Assembly: GCA_002238805.1 (NCBI GenBank)
Contig: MPNB01000033.1
Span: forward strand, 1-35,225
Direction: 5' to 3'
Origin: Rhodothermaceae bacterium bin80
GTDB lineage: Bacteria; Bacteroidota; Rhodothermia; Rhodothermales; Bin80
DNA: 35,225 nucleotides
Part shown: one piece after another, positions 1 through 7,496 of the stretch
Numbering within the stretch: the first letter of the stretch is position 1
How the letters are laid out: each line of letters opens with the position of its first letter
The notes under the pieces: generated by a model
Seen by the model: the letters and a program-made list of their open reading frames with translations, nothing else
What the model was told of the DNA's origin: nothing
Databases searched by the model: none
Made by a program: the position numbers and the translations under genes

Positions 1-87
1 AGCCGTTTTATCTTGCTTGATCTCCGATACCTCCCAAGGAGATTCAATCCCTAAGAGATGGTTAATATCTTGAACACGTAGGGCCAT
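1..87 (-). CDS. Probable ISL3-family transposase, N-terminal 29 codons (cut by window edge)
   Basis: An ATG at 87..85 on the minus strand opens a reading frame that stays open to the window edge, giving 29 residues. It begins MALRVQDINHLLGIESPW and continues EVSEIKQD. The pattern (L)LGI-x-x-PW-x-V-x-(E/D)-(I/V) resembles the N-terminus of ISL3/IS204/IS1001-type transposases, just before their zinc-binding region. The rest of the gene lies outside the window. The family call rests on this short stretch only, so it is tentative. The gene points away from the truncated TonB-dependent receptor next to it, and the 100 or so bases between them would be the end of the element. Any other protein starting with a similar motif is possible. 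Confidence 0.5.
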   Translation of the reverse strand, partial: MALRVQDINHLLGIESPWEVSEIKQDKTA

Positions 88-200
88 CGTTGGTAATGAT
101 TGTTGATTGATTTTCGTCACAAAAACGCAGCTAAGATAACAACGAAATCAATCCCGAATCTATTCTAGCACATACTTGTTCATCCTAATTCTGACACCCA
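1..200 (-). mobile_element. One end of an insertion sequence, interrupting a TonB receptor gene
   Basis: The transposase start at 87 and the abrupt end of receptor homology near 200-205 delimit an AT-rich stretch without other coding content. Read on the minus strand, the junction sequence is GGGTTGGGTGTCAG, and ISL3-type terminal repeats often begin with GG. The exact boundary cannot be fixed because the other end of the element, and any target-site duplication, are outside the window. This is an inference from gene truncation plus the adjoining transposase start. Confidence 0.4.
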
Positions 201-1481
201 ACCCACTTAAAAAGCTGAAGCCCCACTTTAATTATCCCATCTATTATCTCGGAGTCCCAACTGCCTTCCGATCTAATGGCTGGTTCATCCCTCGCAGCCT
301 TAGAGGTTGTCGCCTGTTCCAGGGCATATCGGTACGTGGTTATACCTGCAAGAGCATTCAGAAATGTCCGGTCACCCGCAAGCCGGTTCCACCGAAATGC
401 CAGCAAACGATTGCCCCAGCCTAAATCCACCTTAGCGTCATCCTCGCGAAAACCCACATTGCTGCGGTCGTCAAAATCAAGCCGATATGCAAGCAGATCC
501 CGCCCTGCATATGCACTCAAATAAAAGCGGTCTCTCTTGGAAGCTATGTAATTGGCTTTGAAATGCAGATCGTAGAAAAAAAAGCTTGTTGACTCCTCAT
601 TACCAACCTGAGAGAGCTTAAGCAGTAGATCAATGAAGGATCGACGCCCGGACAGCAAAAACGAGGCTTTGTCTTTCTTGAACGGTCCTTCAATCAGTAG
701 CCGTGACGAAACAATACCAATGGCCACCTGTTTTTTGAATTCCCTCAGGTTTCCTTCTTTCATCGTGTAGTCTATGACAGAAGAAAGCCGTCCACCATAT
801 CGTGCCGGAAACCCTCCTTTGAGCAACTTGACCCCCTTCATGGCTTGCGCAGGAAAAACACTGAAAAATCCGAACACATGACTTGGGTTATACACGGGCA
901 GCCCGTCCAATAGGACTAGATTCTGATCTGACCGACCACCTCGAACATAGAGACCACTGGAACCTTCCTGCCCCCCTTGGACTCCAGGGAGCAGCTGCAG
1001 CAACTTTTGAATATCCGGCTCGCCCAGCAGCACCGGCAGTCCCTCAATCTGGGCAACCTCAATGTTATGCTGGCTCATCTGTATGTTGTCCACCGCCCTG
1101 TCTGGGTGAGCAACAATTTCCAGTTCTTCCAGGGTGAGGTCACGAAGGGTGAGAGCAACATTCAGCGTCGTGTCCTGAAACAACTCAAACCGATATTCCT
1201 GTGGCTCGTAGGCCACATGGTACACGAGCAGTTTTATCTCCGTCGCGACTGAGGAAAAACTGTAGAAGCCATACTGATTGGTTACGGCTCCACGTCCCAA
1301 GTCTGGAAAATATATCTCCACATCGGGTAGACGCTCACCACTGAGTCTGTCATCCACATAACCACTCACTGTGAACTCTTGAGCATATACCCCGGCAACT
1401 GGCAGAACTCCTAAGAACCATAAGATCAGACCGAAGATGACTCCAGAACGGGGCTGATTCAGGTAAATTGTGTCACCTCAT
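185..1481 (-). pseudogene. TonB-dependent receptor remnant: signal peptide, CarboxypepD_reg-like domain, plug, start of barrel
   Basis: The open frame 1369..185 (394 codons from a GTG) shows a carboxypeptidase-regulatory-like beta-sandwich (SGYVDD, then GAVTNQYGFYSF) followed by a plug domain with LLPGVQGGQEGSSGLYVRGG, LVLLDGLPVYNPSHVFG and GGFPARYGGRLSS. Intact relatives are outer-membrane receptors of roughly 700-1000 residues with a 22-strand barrel. Here the frame stops shortly after the first barrel strands, next to a probable insertion sequence. Upstream of the GTG the same frame encodes a clear signal peptide (GLILWFLGVLPVAGVYAQ, with cleavage expected near AQ|EF), so the real protein began near 1470-1481. 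However, no ATG, GTG or TTG is in frame there. The ATG at 1481..1479 is one base out of frame, and removing the A at 1478 would give M-G-D-T-I-Y. The gene is therefore broken at both ends and should not make a functional receptor. Confidence 0.8.
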
Positions 1482-1901
1482 ATGTTTTCAGATGAACTCC
1501 ATCCTTTTTATCGCAAAAACTCTTAAGCATCCATCCAGGCATCAAGCGAAACTTCTGAGAAGGAAAAATTTCCAGAACTCACAATCTACAGTTTTCGGTC
1601 TCGTGAGCTTCAACAGCTTCAATACTGGTGAATTAACGTGACAACCAACCCTTTGTAGAGCATGCATGCCAAGAGAAAAAGTATTAGCAGCATCGCGTCA
1701 GTCCGTATTCGCTGAACTCTATTTTTTGATCCACAATCCAGAGCGCCTACCTATTGGAGAACTCACTCCGAAGAATCCCCGCTAATCGGAACCGAATGAT
1801 GGCGAAGCAAGGAGTAATTGCTTGATTGAAATATGGAGGTGAAGGGCGTTCCATTCCGCAGTAATTTGCTCGGAAGGGGAGTAACCGGAGGAGTGGCCTC
1901 A
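1482..1901. other. Intergenic region, no gene recognised
   Basis: These roughly 420 bases lie downstream of the unknown minus-strand gene and upstream of the broken receptor gene. All frames are interrupted and no short frame resembles a known protein. A self-complementary 10-mer GCATGCATGC occurs at 1660-1669. No convincing promoter or terminator was found. Confidence 0.5.
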
Positions 1902-3077
1902 TTAGACAGGATCGTTTGTTTTGAATCTCTGGAGTGCCTTAATCAGTTCAGACGGTGGCTCCTCAACTCGTATCTGACATTTCTGATCAAGTCCTGTTTG
2001 GGTTATCATTTCCTTGATCTGTGTTTCTCTCTCAGTGTCCAAAATTACTGCTTCACCAAAACAGCAATAGCAATGGTAATCAAGCATGGCAGGTATCACT
2101 ATATCATATGGGAGCGGATCGCCGGCTTTGTCTACGAGCACCCTGATTGTTTGATCTATACTTCGGATTATGTAGGGGAGGGAAAGCCAGTCAAGCCAAC
2201 CGTAGTCAGTAAGTTCAAAATTCAAGATCAAAACACGAAGGTATTCTGGATGCGGGCAGCCACATTGACGCTTCTCAAGTTTTGCAAGAATCTTTCTGCC
2301 CACTTGATTTTTCGCGTTACACTCGGGGCTCCCTTCAAAATATAGTCGGATATTGGTTGAGCTTCCTGGCTCGTAGAACTGCACATTCCGAATGCCGGGG
2401 TTATCGTACAGCACACGCAGTGAGGCCCTAAGTTTGAAAGTATTATCCACACCTTCAAATTCTTGGATATCTCCTACTTTTGCGGTTGTTAGCCATTTCT
2501 TAACGTTACCCTCAAGGTCTGTCTGCCATCTTCTGAGGTCCTTATCACGATTGGGGATATCGTAAGCATGAAATCCTGTTTGATCGTTTGCGACCAATTT
2601 TAAATCTATATCATAACCTCTTGGACATTCAGACCACAGAAAAACAGAATTGTAGTACTGCTTAATGAATTGGTACCCATAGTTCTCAATGAGGCTGTAG
2701 ATCTCAACTTTAGCTTTAATTGATCCGGTATCCAGGATGATGTCAGGATGCCTACTATTTTGTGGCGCTGCGGGGGTTGCATTTACAGGTTCACGCGATT
2801 GTAGATATACTAATAGGTAAAGCTCGGCTAATCTCTGTAAGAATCTGACAGGATCTGCCTCATTAAGGATACTCGTGCCTATCTCTCCGGCTGAGTCAAG
2901 GTATTGTTCAATGAATCCGAGAAGCTTTCTGTGAAGACATGGATTATTCAAAAGCCGAACCATTTCCAATTTACTTCGACTTTGTTCATTGAGCCCTCGG
3001 CATAGTTTATCCTTAATCTTCGGAAATCCCTCAAGTGCATTCAGCACGATACCATTAACCGGGTATTTGAAAGTCAT
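1902..3077 (-). CDS. Conserved-looking protein of unknown family, 391 aa
   Basis: This long uninterrupted frame is read from ATG 3077; a TTG at 3143 would add 22 residues, and neither start has a good ribosome-binding site. There is no signal peptide or membrane segment, so the product is probably cytoplasmic. The middle contains HPDIILDTG followed about 10 residues later by KVEIYSLIENYGYQF. This loosely recalls the acidic beta-hairpin of PD-(D/E)XK nucleases, but the catalytic lysine spacing is not convincing. Near the C-terminus there are two cysteine-rich spots, KRQCGCPHPEY and DYHCYCCFGE, which could bind metal. I do not recognise the family. Its neighbours are a broken receptor and transposase debris, so it may be a transferred accessory gene that stands alone. 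Confidence 0.6.
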   Translation of the reverse strand: MTFKYPVNGIVLNALEGFPKIKDKLCRGLNEQSRSKLEMVRLLNNPCLHRKLLGFIEQYLDSAGEIGTSILNEADPVRFLQRLAELYLLVYLQSREPVNATPAAPQNSRHPDIILDTGSIKAKVEIYSLIENYGYQFIKQYYNSVFLWSECPRGYDIDLKLVANDQTGFHAYDIPNRDKDLRRWQTDLEGNVKKWLTTAKVGDIQEFEGVDNTFKLRASLRVLYDNPGIRNVQFYEPGSSTNIRLYFEGSPECNAKNQVGRKILAKLEKRQCGCPHPEYLRVLILNFELTDYGWLDWLSLPYIIRSIDQTIRVLVDKAGDPLPYDIVIPAMLDYHCYCCFGEAVILDTERETQIKEMITQTGLDQKCQIRVEEPPSELIKALQRFKTNDPV

Positions 3078-3181
3078 TGGATCACAGATAGTGGTCTGTT
3101 GTGGTGGTTGAGCTACATTAGTTTGAGTGTGCCTATCAACCAACTAGGACCAATTCTGCTCAAACTTACATCAATTCCTCC

Positions 3182-3430
3182 ACTTCTGGATCTACGATTT
3201 TTGTCGGAATGGATGTGCACAAAAACATCACGTTGTGCGTGTGCAATACAAGCGCTGGCGTGATTTTAGACGAGCGGGAATTCCCCCACGATCTGTCGAA
3301 GATCTACAGGAGGTCTAGGATGTATGTACTTGGGTTGCCCGGTAAGGTGTCTGATTCATGGCACGCGTTCGATGAAGTGTATCAGGAGTATCGCGGAAAA
3401 GGGGGAAGCCACGCCAAGGAAGCTGATTGA
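3182..3430 (+). pseudogene. IS110-family transposase remnant, N-terminal part
   Basis: The frame from about 3182 reads TSGSTIFVGMDVHKNITLCV, then DEREFPHD. This matches the start of IS110-family DEDD transposases, where the Asp of G-(M/L)-D-V-H-K is the first catalytic acid. The second block and the C-terminal transposase IS116/110 domain are not found downstream. The frame ends at 3430, and the overlapping frame to 3845 has no recognisable transposase motifs. A working member is about 330-400 residues long, so this is an inactive fragment. Confidence 0.6.
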
Positions 3431-4245
3431 ACGGATTAACCATCTCAAAGCAATTTCACATCAACTCGGGGAATACAGTGATCAATCCATCAAGGTCGTT
3501 TCCCCCGCTTCGGGAGATATCATGCGTGCAGTTCAAATGAAACTAGCCCGAATTCCCGAGGAGGGTTTAGGCTATGCGTCCCGAGAGAATCCTTCCATTG
3601 CATCTACATCTGCTGCCGACGTACGGACCACCGGCACCCGCGGATCCGAGGGATTAAGTTGCATCAGATCCCAACACGGTCGCTGCAATATATCCACCAA
3701 TTCCATTGTCCCAAGTCTTGGTCCGATCCCAGTCCAGCGGGTGCTGACGCACCGTCGCAGCGAGTATCGTTGCAATCGTGCTGTCCCCGGCGACCTTTCC
3801 GATCTCCTCTGGAAGAACCAAGGGCGCGTTCTGCTCTTCCGATAACGCGGTATGGTACCACTCCTGAACCACCTGCACCCGCGCGGTGGATGCGTTTTTC
3901 TGATGGTGGCGGACCCGTGTCTGGGGCGAAAGCATTATCACAGTAGGTGAGCACCAACAAGCCGCAAGCGACCAGAATAATGAGGTCCCACTTGTTCTAG
4001 CCCCTTGATGTATCAGAGTTATGCGGATTCATACGTGTTGGCTCCAATGTGCATACTTGTGCGAAAATAACTTGAAGTTACGAGTCACCGGGTTAAGTTT
4101 TTGTTTTGCTATAAACTGATGGGTCTCTCGCAAAACCCTCGGTTAACGATTTCTCAGGGTTCTGTGTGAGGATCAACGGTATAGTGATTCGGGAGAGCAG
4201 CGTGTTCGTTGTATGAACACAAACTAGAAATACTGAGGTGTCCAT
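3431..4245. other. Degraded stretch with overlapping short frames, no confident gene
   Basis: Between the IS110 remnant and the creatininase gene several 65-100-codon frames overlap on both strands at 3570-3960. The most protein-like is on the minus strand, where pieces in successive frames (VVQEWYHTALSEEQNAP, then LNPSDPRVPVVRTSAADVDAM) could be a frameshifted old gene. I cannot name it. The segment 3961-4200 is non-coding. GGGTCTCTCGCAAAACCC at 4121-4138 looks like an insertion-sequence tip but has no partner that I could find. Confidence 0.35.
4202..4220. terminator. Hairpin downstream of the creatininase gene
   Basis: GTGTTC at 4202-4207 and GAACAC at 4215-4220 form a perfect 6-bp inverted repeat around a 7-nt spacer, 26 bases past the creatininase stop codon. 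There is no T-run on either side, so it is not a classical intrinsic terminator. It may mark the 3' end of the operon or be a protein-binding site. Confidence 0.3.
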
Positions 4246-5172
4246 TTACATAACACGATCCACGAAGGCGCGGGTATGTACTTCGACAGGTACCTTCATG
4301 AGTTCCAGTACTCCACGGGCTACATGTTCGGAAAGCCGACGAAATGCTTCCTCTCCCTTCTCCTTAGTGGCGCGTAGTGGATTGCCTATAACCCCACTCT
4401 CAATAAACTCATGGTGGTCCATGGGGAAATTGAAGTAGTTGTATCCCTCAAACTCTACGTCAGGCATTCCATCTTTCTTGGCAAAGGATCGTGGTAGAAA
4501 ATCAGGGATATGCGCTTTGGTGTATGCTGCCCGGTCCATTCGAACCAGTTTCTCATTCCATGCGAGATCCTGGGAGGTTTCCAGCTCACTGGAATGCCAA
4601 CCGGGGGTCTCCTCGGGTGGGTTTTCCATCAGTCCCTTCAGAATCCCCGTGTAGCGCTCCATGTACGGCTTAACAAAGCTGATCAGAGCACCTGTTTCAT
4701 AACGGAGTTTTCTCAGGACTGGGTCAACAACCTTAACATTGGAACCATGACCATTGATGAAAATGATGCGATTGAACCCGTGGTGAATCAGGCTGCGTGC
4801 GACATCGTGCATTACTGCTAAAAGCGTTGTACTTCGAACCGTGATTGTGCCGCGTCCTTGACCGGGTTCATGCATATGCTGCGGTGAGTAGCCCATCCAG
4901 ATGGGCGGCGAATGCACAACGCCGATCAGGTGTGCCACACGTTGAGACATGTGAATTGCAGTGATGGTATCCGTATAGAGCGGTAAATGTGGTCCGTGCT
5001 GCTCTAGACTGGCCACAGGTACCAAAACAATATCCTTGTGCTGCAGGTAATTTTTGATGTCCGTCATGGTAAGGTCTCCCATATCCCATGACAAGAACTG
5101 AGCTCGGAAGTCGTCGTCGCCGGAGGTCAACTTCGGCAGGTGACTAAGGTCATTAGGTGATGATGCGATCAT
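4246..5172 (-). CDS. Creatininase-family amidohydrolase, 308 aa
   Basis: Members of this family are metal-dependent hydrolases acting on cyclic amides (creatinine, MftE-type peptide processing, formamide intermediates of F420/riboflavin synthesis). Here the signature block EQHGPHLPLYTD at residues 57-68 supplies the expected metal ligands Glu57, His59 and Asp68. INGHGSN at 139-145 supplies His142, and WHSSELETS at 192-200 supplies the last Glu. The usual HAG before that Glu is HSS, a small deviation. No signal peptide is present, so it is cytoplasmic. The first 30 residues precede the core and might be over-called. The ATG follows the stop of the UPF0261 gene after 2 nt, so the two are translationally coupled. 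The substrate is unknown; co-transcription with an oxidase and Fe-S partner suggests hydrolysis of an oxidised cyclic or amide product. Confidence 0.88.
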   Translation of the reverse strand: MIASSPNDLSHLPKLTSGDDDFRAQFLSWDMGDLTMTDIKNYLQHKDIVLVPVASLEQHGPHLPLYTDTITAIHMSQRVAHLIGVVHSPPIWMGYSPQHMHEPGQGRGTITVRSTTLLAVMHDVARSLIHHGFNRIIFINGHGSNVKVVDPVLRKLRYETGALISFVKPYMERYTGILKGLMENPPEETPGWHSSELETSQDLAWNEKLVRMDRAAYTKAHIPDFLPRSFAKKDGMPDVEFEGYNYFNFPMDHHEFIESGVIGNPLRATKEKGEEAFRRLSEHVARGVLELMKVPVEVHTRAFVDRVM

Positions 5173-5174
5173 GT

Positions 5175-6395
5175 TTACTGTGATTCCATTAGTTGGGTGA
5201 ATAAATCTGCCACGGCGACCCCAAAATCAGGGTCGTTCACATGACAATCGTAGAGTTCTATCGGAATATCTGTCCGCAAGTGCTGCTTTAGCTCGCCAAT
5301 GAATCGGCCGTCAGCCTCAGGATCCCAAAAAACTCCCTCAGGCACGTTTGGGATAGACAGGCCTCTCAGGGGAATGACCATTTTGACGGGGCCCCGAGCA
5401 GGGTTCAATTTTCGGGCGAATATCTTTCCAAGCTCAGCCATCTCATCGCTGGAGGCACGAACGAGTACGTATTCGGGGTTATGGTCGTACTTGGGGCGAC
5501 TGCGCAGGTTTTCAGGGACAGTGCCGGCGTTCCAGACGCTGAAGTCGATGCATCCGGGGACGACGACCTGAGGCAGCCCCAGGCGGCCGATAACTTCCAG
5601 GCGGTTGGGACCTCCGTCGTGAATGCCTCCTACAAGCGGGTCGTAGACTTCGTTGGTAGTGAAATCAATTACACCAACGAATTGGTTTTGCATTGCAAGT
5701 TCTTCCATGGCTGGACCGCCCACGCCATTGGAGTGGAAAATAACGGCTTCGTACCCAGCACGCTCCAAGTGCTCTTTTGCCGCCATGATCGCAGTCGTGG
5801 TGTTGCCCAACATGGTGATCGCGACGTTGCGTCCTTTAGGTGCAGCTAGACCGCGGCCGTGCAGGACCATTCCATACAGTGCTGCGGCTACGTTGTCAAA
5901 GATGCTGCATGCAATAGGATTCAACCCCAAAATGTCCACCACAGAGTGAACAATCATCATGTCTCGTGTACCAACCAGCGGTGCAAAGTAGTGGTATCCT
6001 GAGGCGATAGGGGATACCAGTACTTTGGGTACGCCAACTGGAAGTACCATCATGGCCGCTGCTCCCATGACTGCCCCTTCGGCACCGCCCATACTCACGA
6101 TTGCGTCAAGCCGCCCATTGCTGTATAATTTCGACACGAGATTCTTGAGCGACTCACGCATCAGGTCAACGGCTTTCCCCCGACTGCCGGCGGTGCGCAT
6201 GGCTTCCAGGTTGGAGCCTGCGTAGGTTGCCGATTCTTCATGTGGGATGTCCGGCACGATTTCCAGTGGTTCTCCAAGGATGCCGGAGTCAATCACAATT
6301 GTGGACAGCCCAAGTGCCTGAAGCCGGTCACGCAGATAGGCCATTTCTGGACCTTTGGTGTCCAAGGTGCCAATAAGTACGACCGTCTTGGCCAT
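5175..6395 (-). CDS. Tm-1-like ATP-binding domain protein (UPF0261), 406 aa
   Basis: The N-terminus KTVVLIGTLDTKGPEMAYL (residues 3-21) and the block SMGGAEGAVMGAAAMM (101-116) are typical of UPF0261/Tm-1-like proteins. The plant member Tm-1 binds ATP through this fold and inhibits tomato mosaic virus replication; the bacterial role is not established. Length (about 400) and domain order are normal for the family, and the frame is intact. No signal peptide is seen, so it is cytoplasmic. Its ATG shares one base with the TAA of the upstream Fe-S protein gene (TAATG), and it ends 2 nt before the creatininase start. This places it firmly inside a four-gene operon. In bacteria such genes often sit with catabolic enzymes, so a role in small-molecule metabolism is more likely than a defence role. 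Confidence 0.88.
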   Translation of the reverse strand: MAKTVVLIGTLDTKGPEMAYLRDRLQALGLSTIVIDSGILGEPLEIVPDIPHEESATYAGSNLEAMRTAGSRGKAVDLMRESLKNLVSKLYSNGRLDAIVSMGGAEGAVMGAAAMMVLPVGVPKVLVSPIASGYHYFAPLVGTRDMMIVHSVVDILGLNPIACSIFDNVAAALYGMVLHGRGLAAPKGRNVAITMLGNTTTAIMAAKEHLERAGYEAVIFHSNGVGGPAMEELAMQNQFVGVIDFTTNEVYDPLVGGIHDGGPNRLEVIGRLGLPQVVVPGCIDFSVWNAGTVPENLRSRPKYDHNPEYVLVRASSDEMAELGKIFARKLNPARGPVKMVIPLRGLSIPNVPEGVFWDPEADGRFIGELKQHLRTDIPIELYDCHVNDPDFGVAVADLFTQLMESQ

Positions 6396-7495
6396 TACGA
6401 ATGACGGGCTAATCGTGCAAGCAATGTCTCGTAGAGCCCCTGTACACGCAGGTTACTCTTATTGCGGAGCCGGAGTTCATGGAGCGTTGCGGGATCATCA
6501 CACACGATAGATTGCGCTCCGCGATTGACGGCATCTTCCAGCCGTGCTTCAGTCAGTCGGACTCCAATATCAGGCCGGGTAAACTGAATTGCTGTGCTTC
6601 CAACCGGGTGTGCACGATCTTGCCGCCAAAAGAGCTCCAGCGGAGTATAGCCCAGAGCGACTTCGCAAAGTGTGCGCGCAGCATCAAAACGTCCAGGAAG
6701 TCGAACCGCATGTGTAGGGTCGACATAGGCCGTGGCGTTATCTGCTGTTCCGGCAAGGGGTATCATTTTGAAGTTTGGAACTTGACCGGCCAGAAAATCA
6801 ACCAGATCAATAATTACAATCTCCTCAGGCCACGTAATATCCAGTCGTTCCCGGTACATCTGGCGAAAAGCGAAGAGGTCCTGTGGCGAAAGCACCAGGA
6901 GCTTTTTAATACTGGTACGTTGAACTTCTTCTATGCACAGGGAGGCCTGCGCACGTGCCGTCTTGGGATATCCCAATGAACAGGGAATAAACCCACTGTC
7001 AAGTCCACAGCCCACAGGTACGACATCCAGGCCGCAGGCCTCAAGTAGTTGCAAGGCTGCATGCATAGTCTCCCGAGAGAGGTTGAAGCCCGCATCCCCT
7101 ACGAACAATCCCCACTCTCCCTGCTCATTAGCAGGCTCATAGCTTCCAAAGACTGAATGGTTCTCAACAATCCGGTCATGTGCACGGACCACTTCAGGAG
7201 GAGCGAGCCCTTTGTCAGCCACTTCTGCACGAATGGCGGCGATGGCAGCGGGCAACGGCTGATCAGTCACACAGTGCGCTCGACAGTTGCCTCCGTCAGG
7301 TTCAGCATACAGAACACTAAGTGTACTGGTATCCCAGGTCAGTTGCCCTCGGCGTTGCATAGCTGCCACCAGAGCGATACCGTGCGGAGTAACAGACTCA
7401 TTGTGAGTTATATGACCTACTGGTGCCACATGTCGGCACATGAGGCAGAAGCGACAATTCTCTATGGCGCCAATGACGGTGTTCATTTGCTGCAT
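6395..7495 (-). CDS. (Fe-S)-binding oxidoreductase subunit, GlcF/HdrB-related, 366 aa
   Basis: From ATG 7495, two bases after the oxidase stop, the protein starts with a short Fe-S-like block NCRFCLMCRHVAPVG, in which three cysteines are spaced C-x2-C-x2-C. The fourth cysteine expected before Pro in a classical ferredoxin motif is absent. A second block, DGGNCRAHCVTDQPLP, has only two. The C-terminal part contains VPVGCGLDSGFIPCSLGYP and a late conserved-looking segment, recalling the Cys-rich halves of GlcF/GlpC/HdrB-type proteins. It probably passes electrons from the FAD oxidase encoded just upstream to the respiratory chain. A TTG at 7513 would extend the frame by 6 residues, but the ATG is preferred. 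The reduced cysteine set is odd: it may bind one cubane with a non-Cys ligand, or have lost a cluster. Confidence 0.7.
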   Translation of the reverse strand: MQQMNTVIGAIENCRFCLMCRHVAPVGHITHNESVTPHGIALVAAMQRRGQLTWDTSTLSVLYAEPDGGNCRAHCVTDQPLPAAIAAIRAEVADKGLAPPEVVRAHDRIVENHSVFGSYEPANEQGEWGLFVGDAGFNLSRETMHAALQLLEACGLDVVPVGCGLDSGFIPCSLGYPKTARAQASLCIEEVQRTSIKKLLVLSPQDLFAFRQMYRERLDITWPEEIVIIDLVDFLAGQVPNFKMIPLAGTADNATAYVDPTHAVRLPGRFDAARTLCEVALGYTPLELFWRQDRAHPVGSTAIQFTRPDIGVRLTEARLEDAVNRGAQSIVCDDPATLHELRLRNKSNLRVQGLYETLLARLARHS

Positions 7496-7496
7496 G

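Noticed and set aside
1833..2345. Plus-strand 170-codon frame
   Set aside because: It is antisense to the unknown 391-aa gene, and its composition is that of a shadow.
3572..3960. Short minus- and plus-strand frames of 67-98 codons as genes
   Set aside because: Four overlapping frames cover the same bases, with no ribosome-binding site and no family motif.
4121..4142. GGGTCTCTCGCAAAACCC as an insertion-sequence terminal repeat
   Set aside because: It looks like an IS tip, but no partner repeat or target duplication was found.
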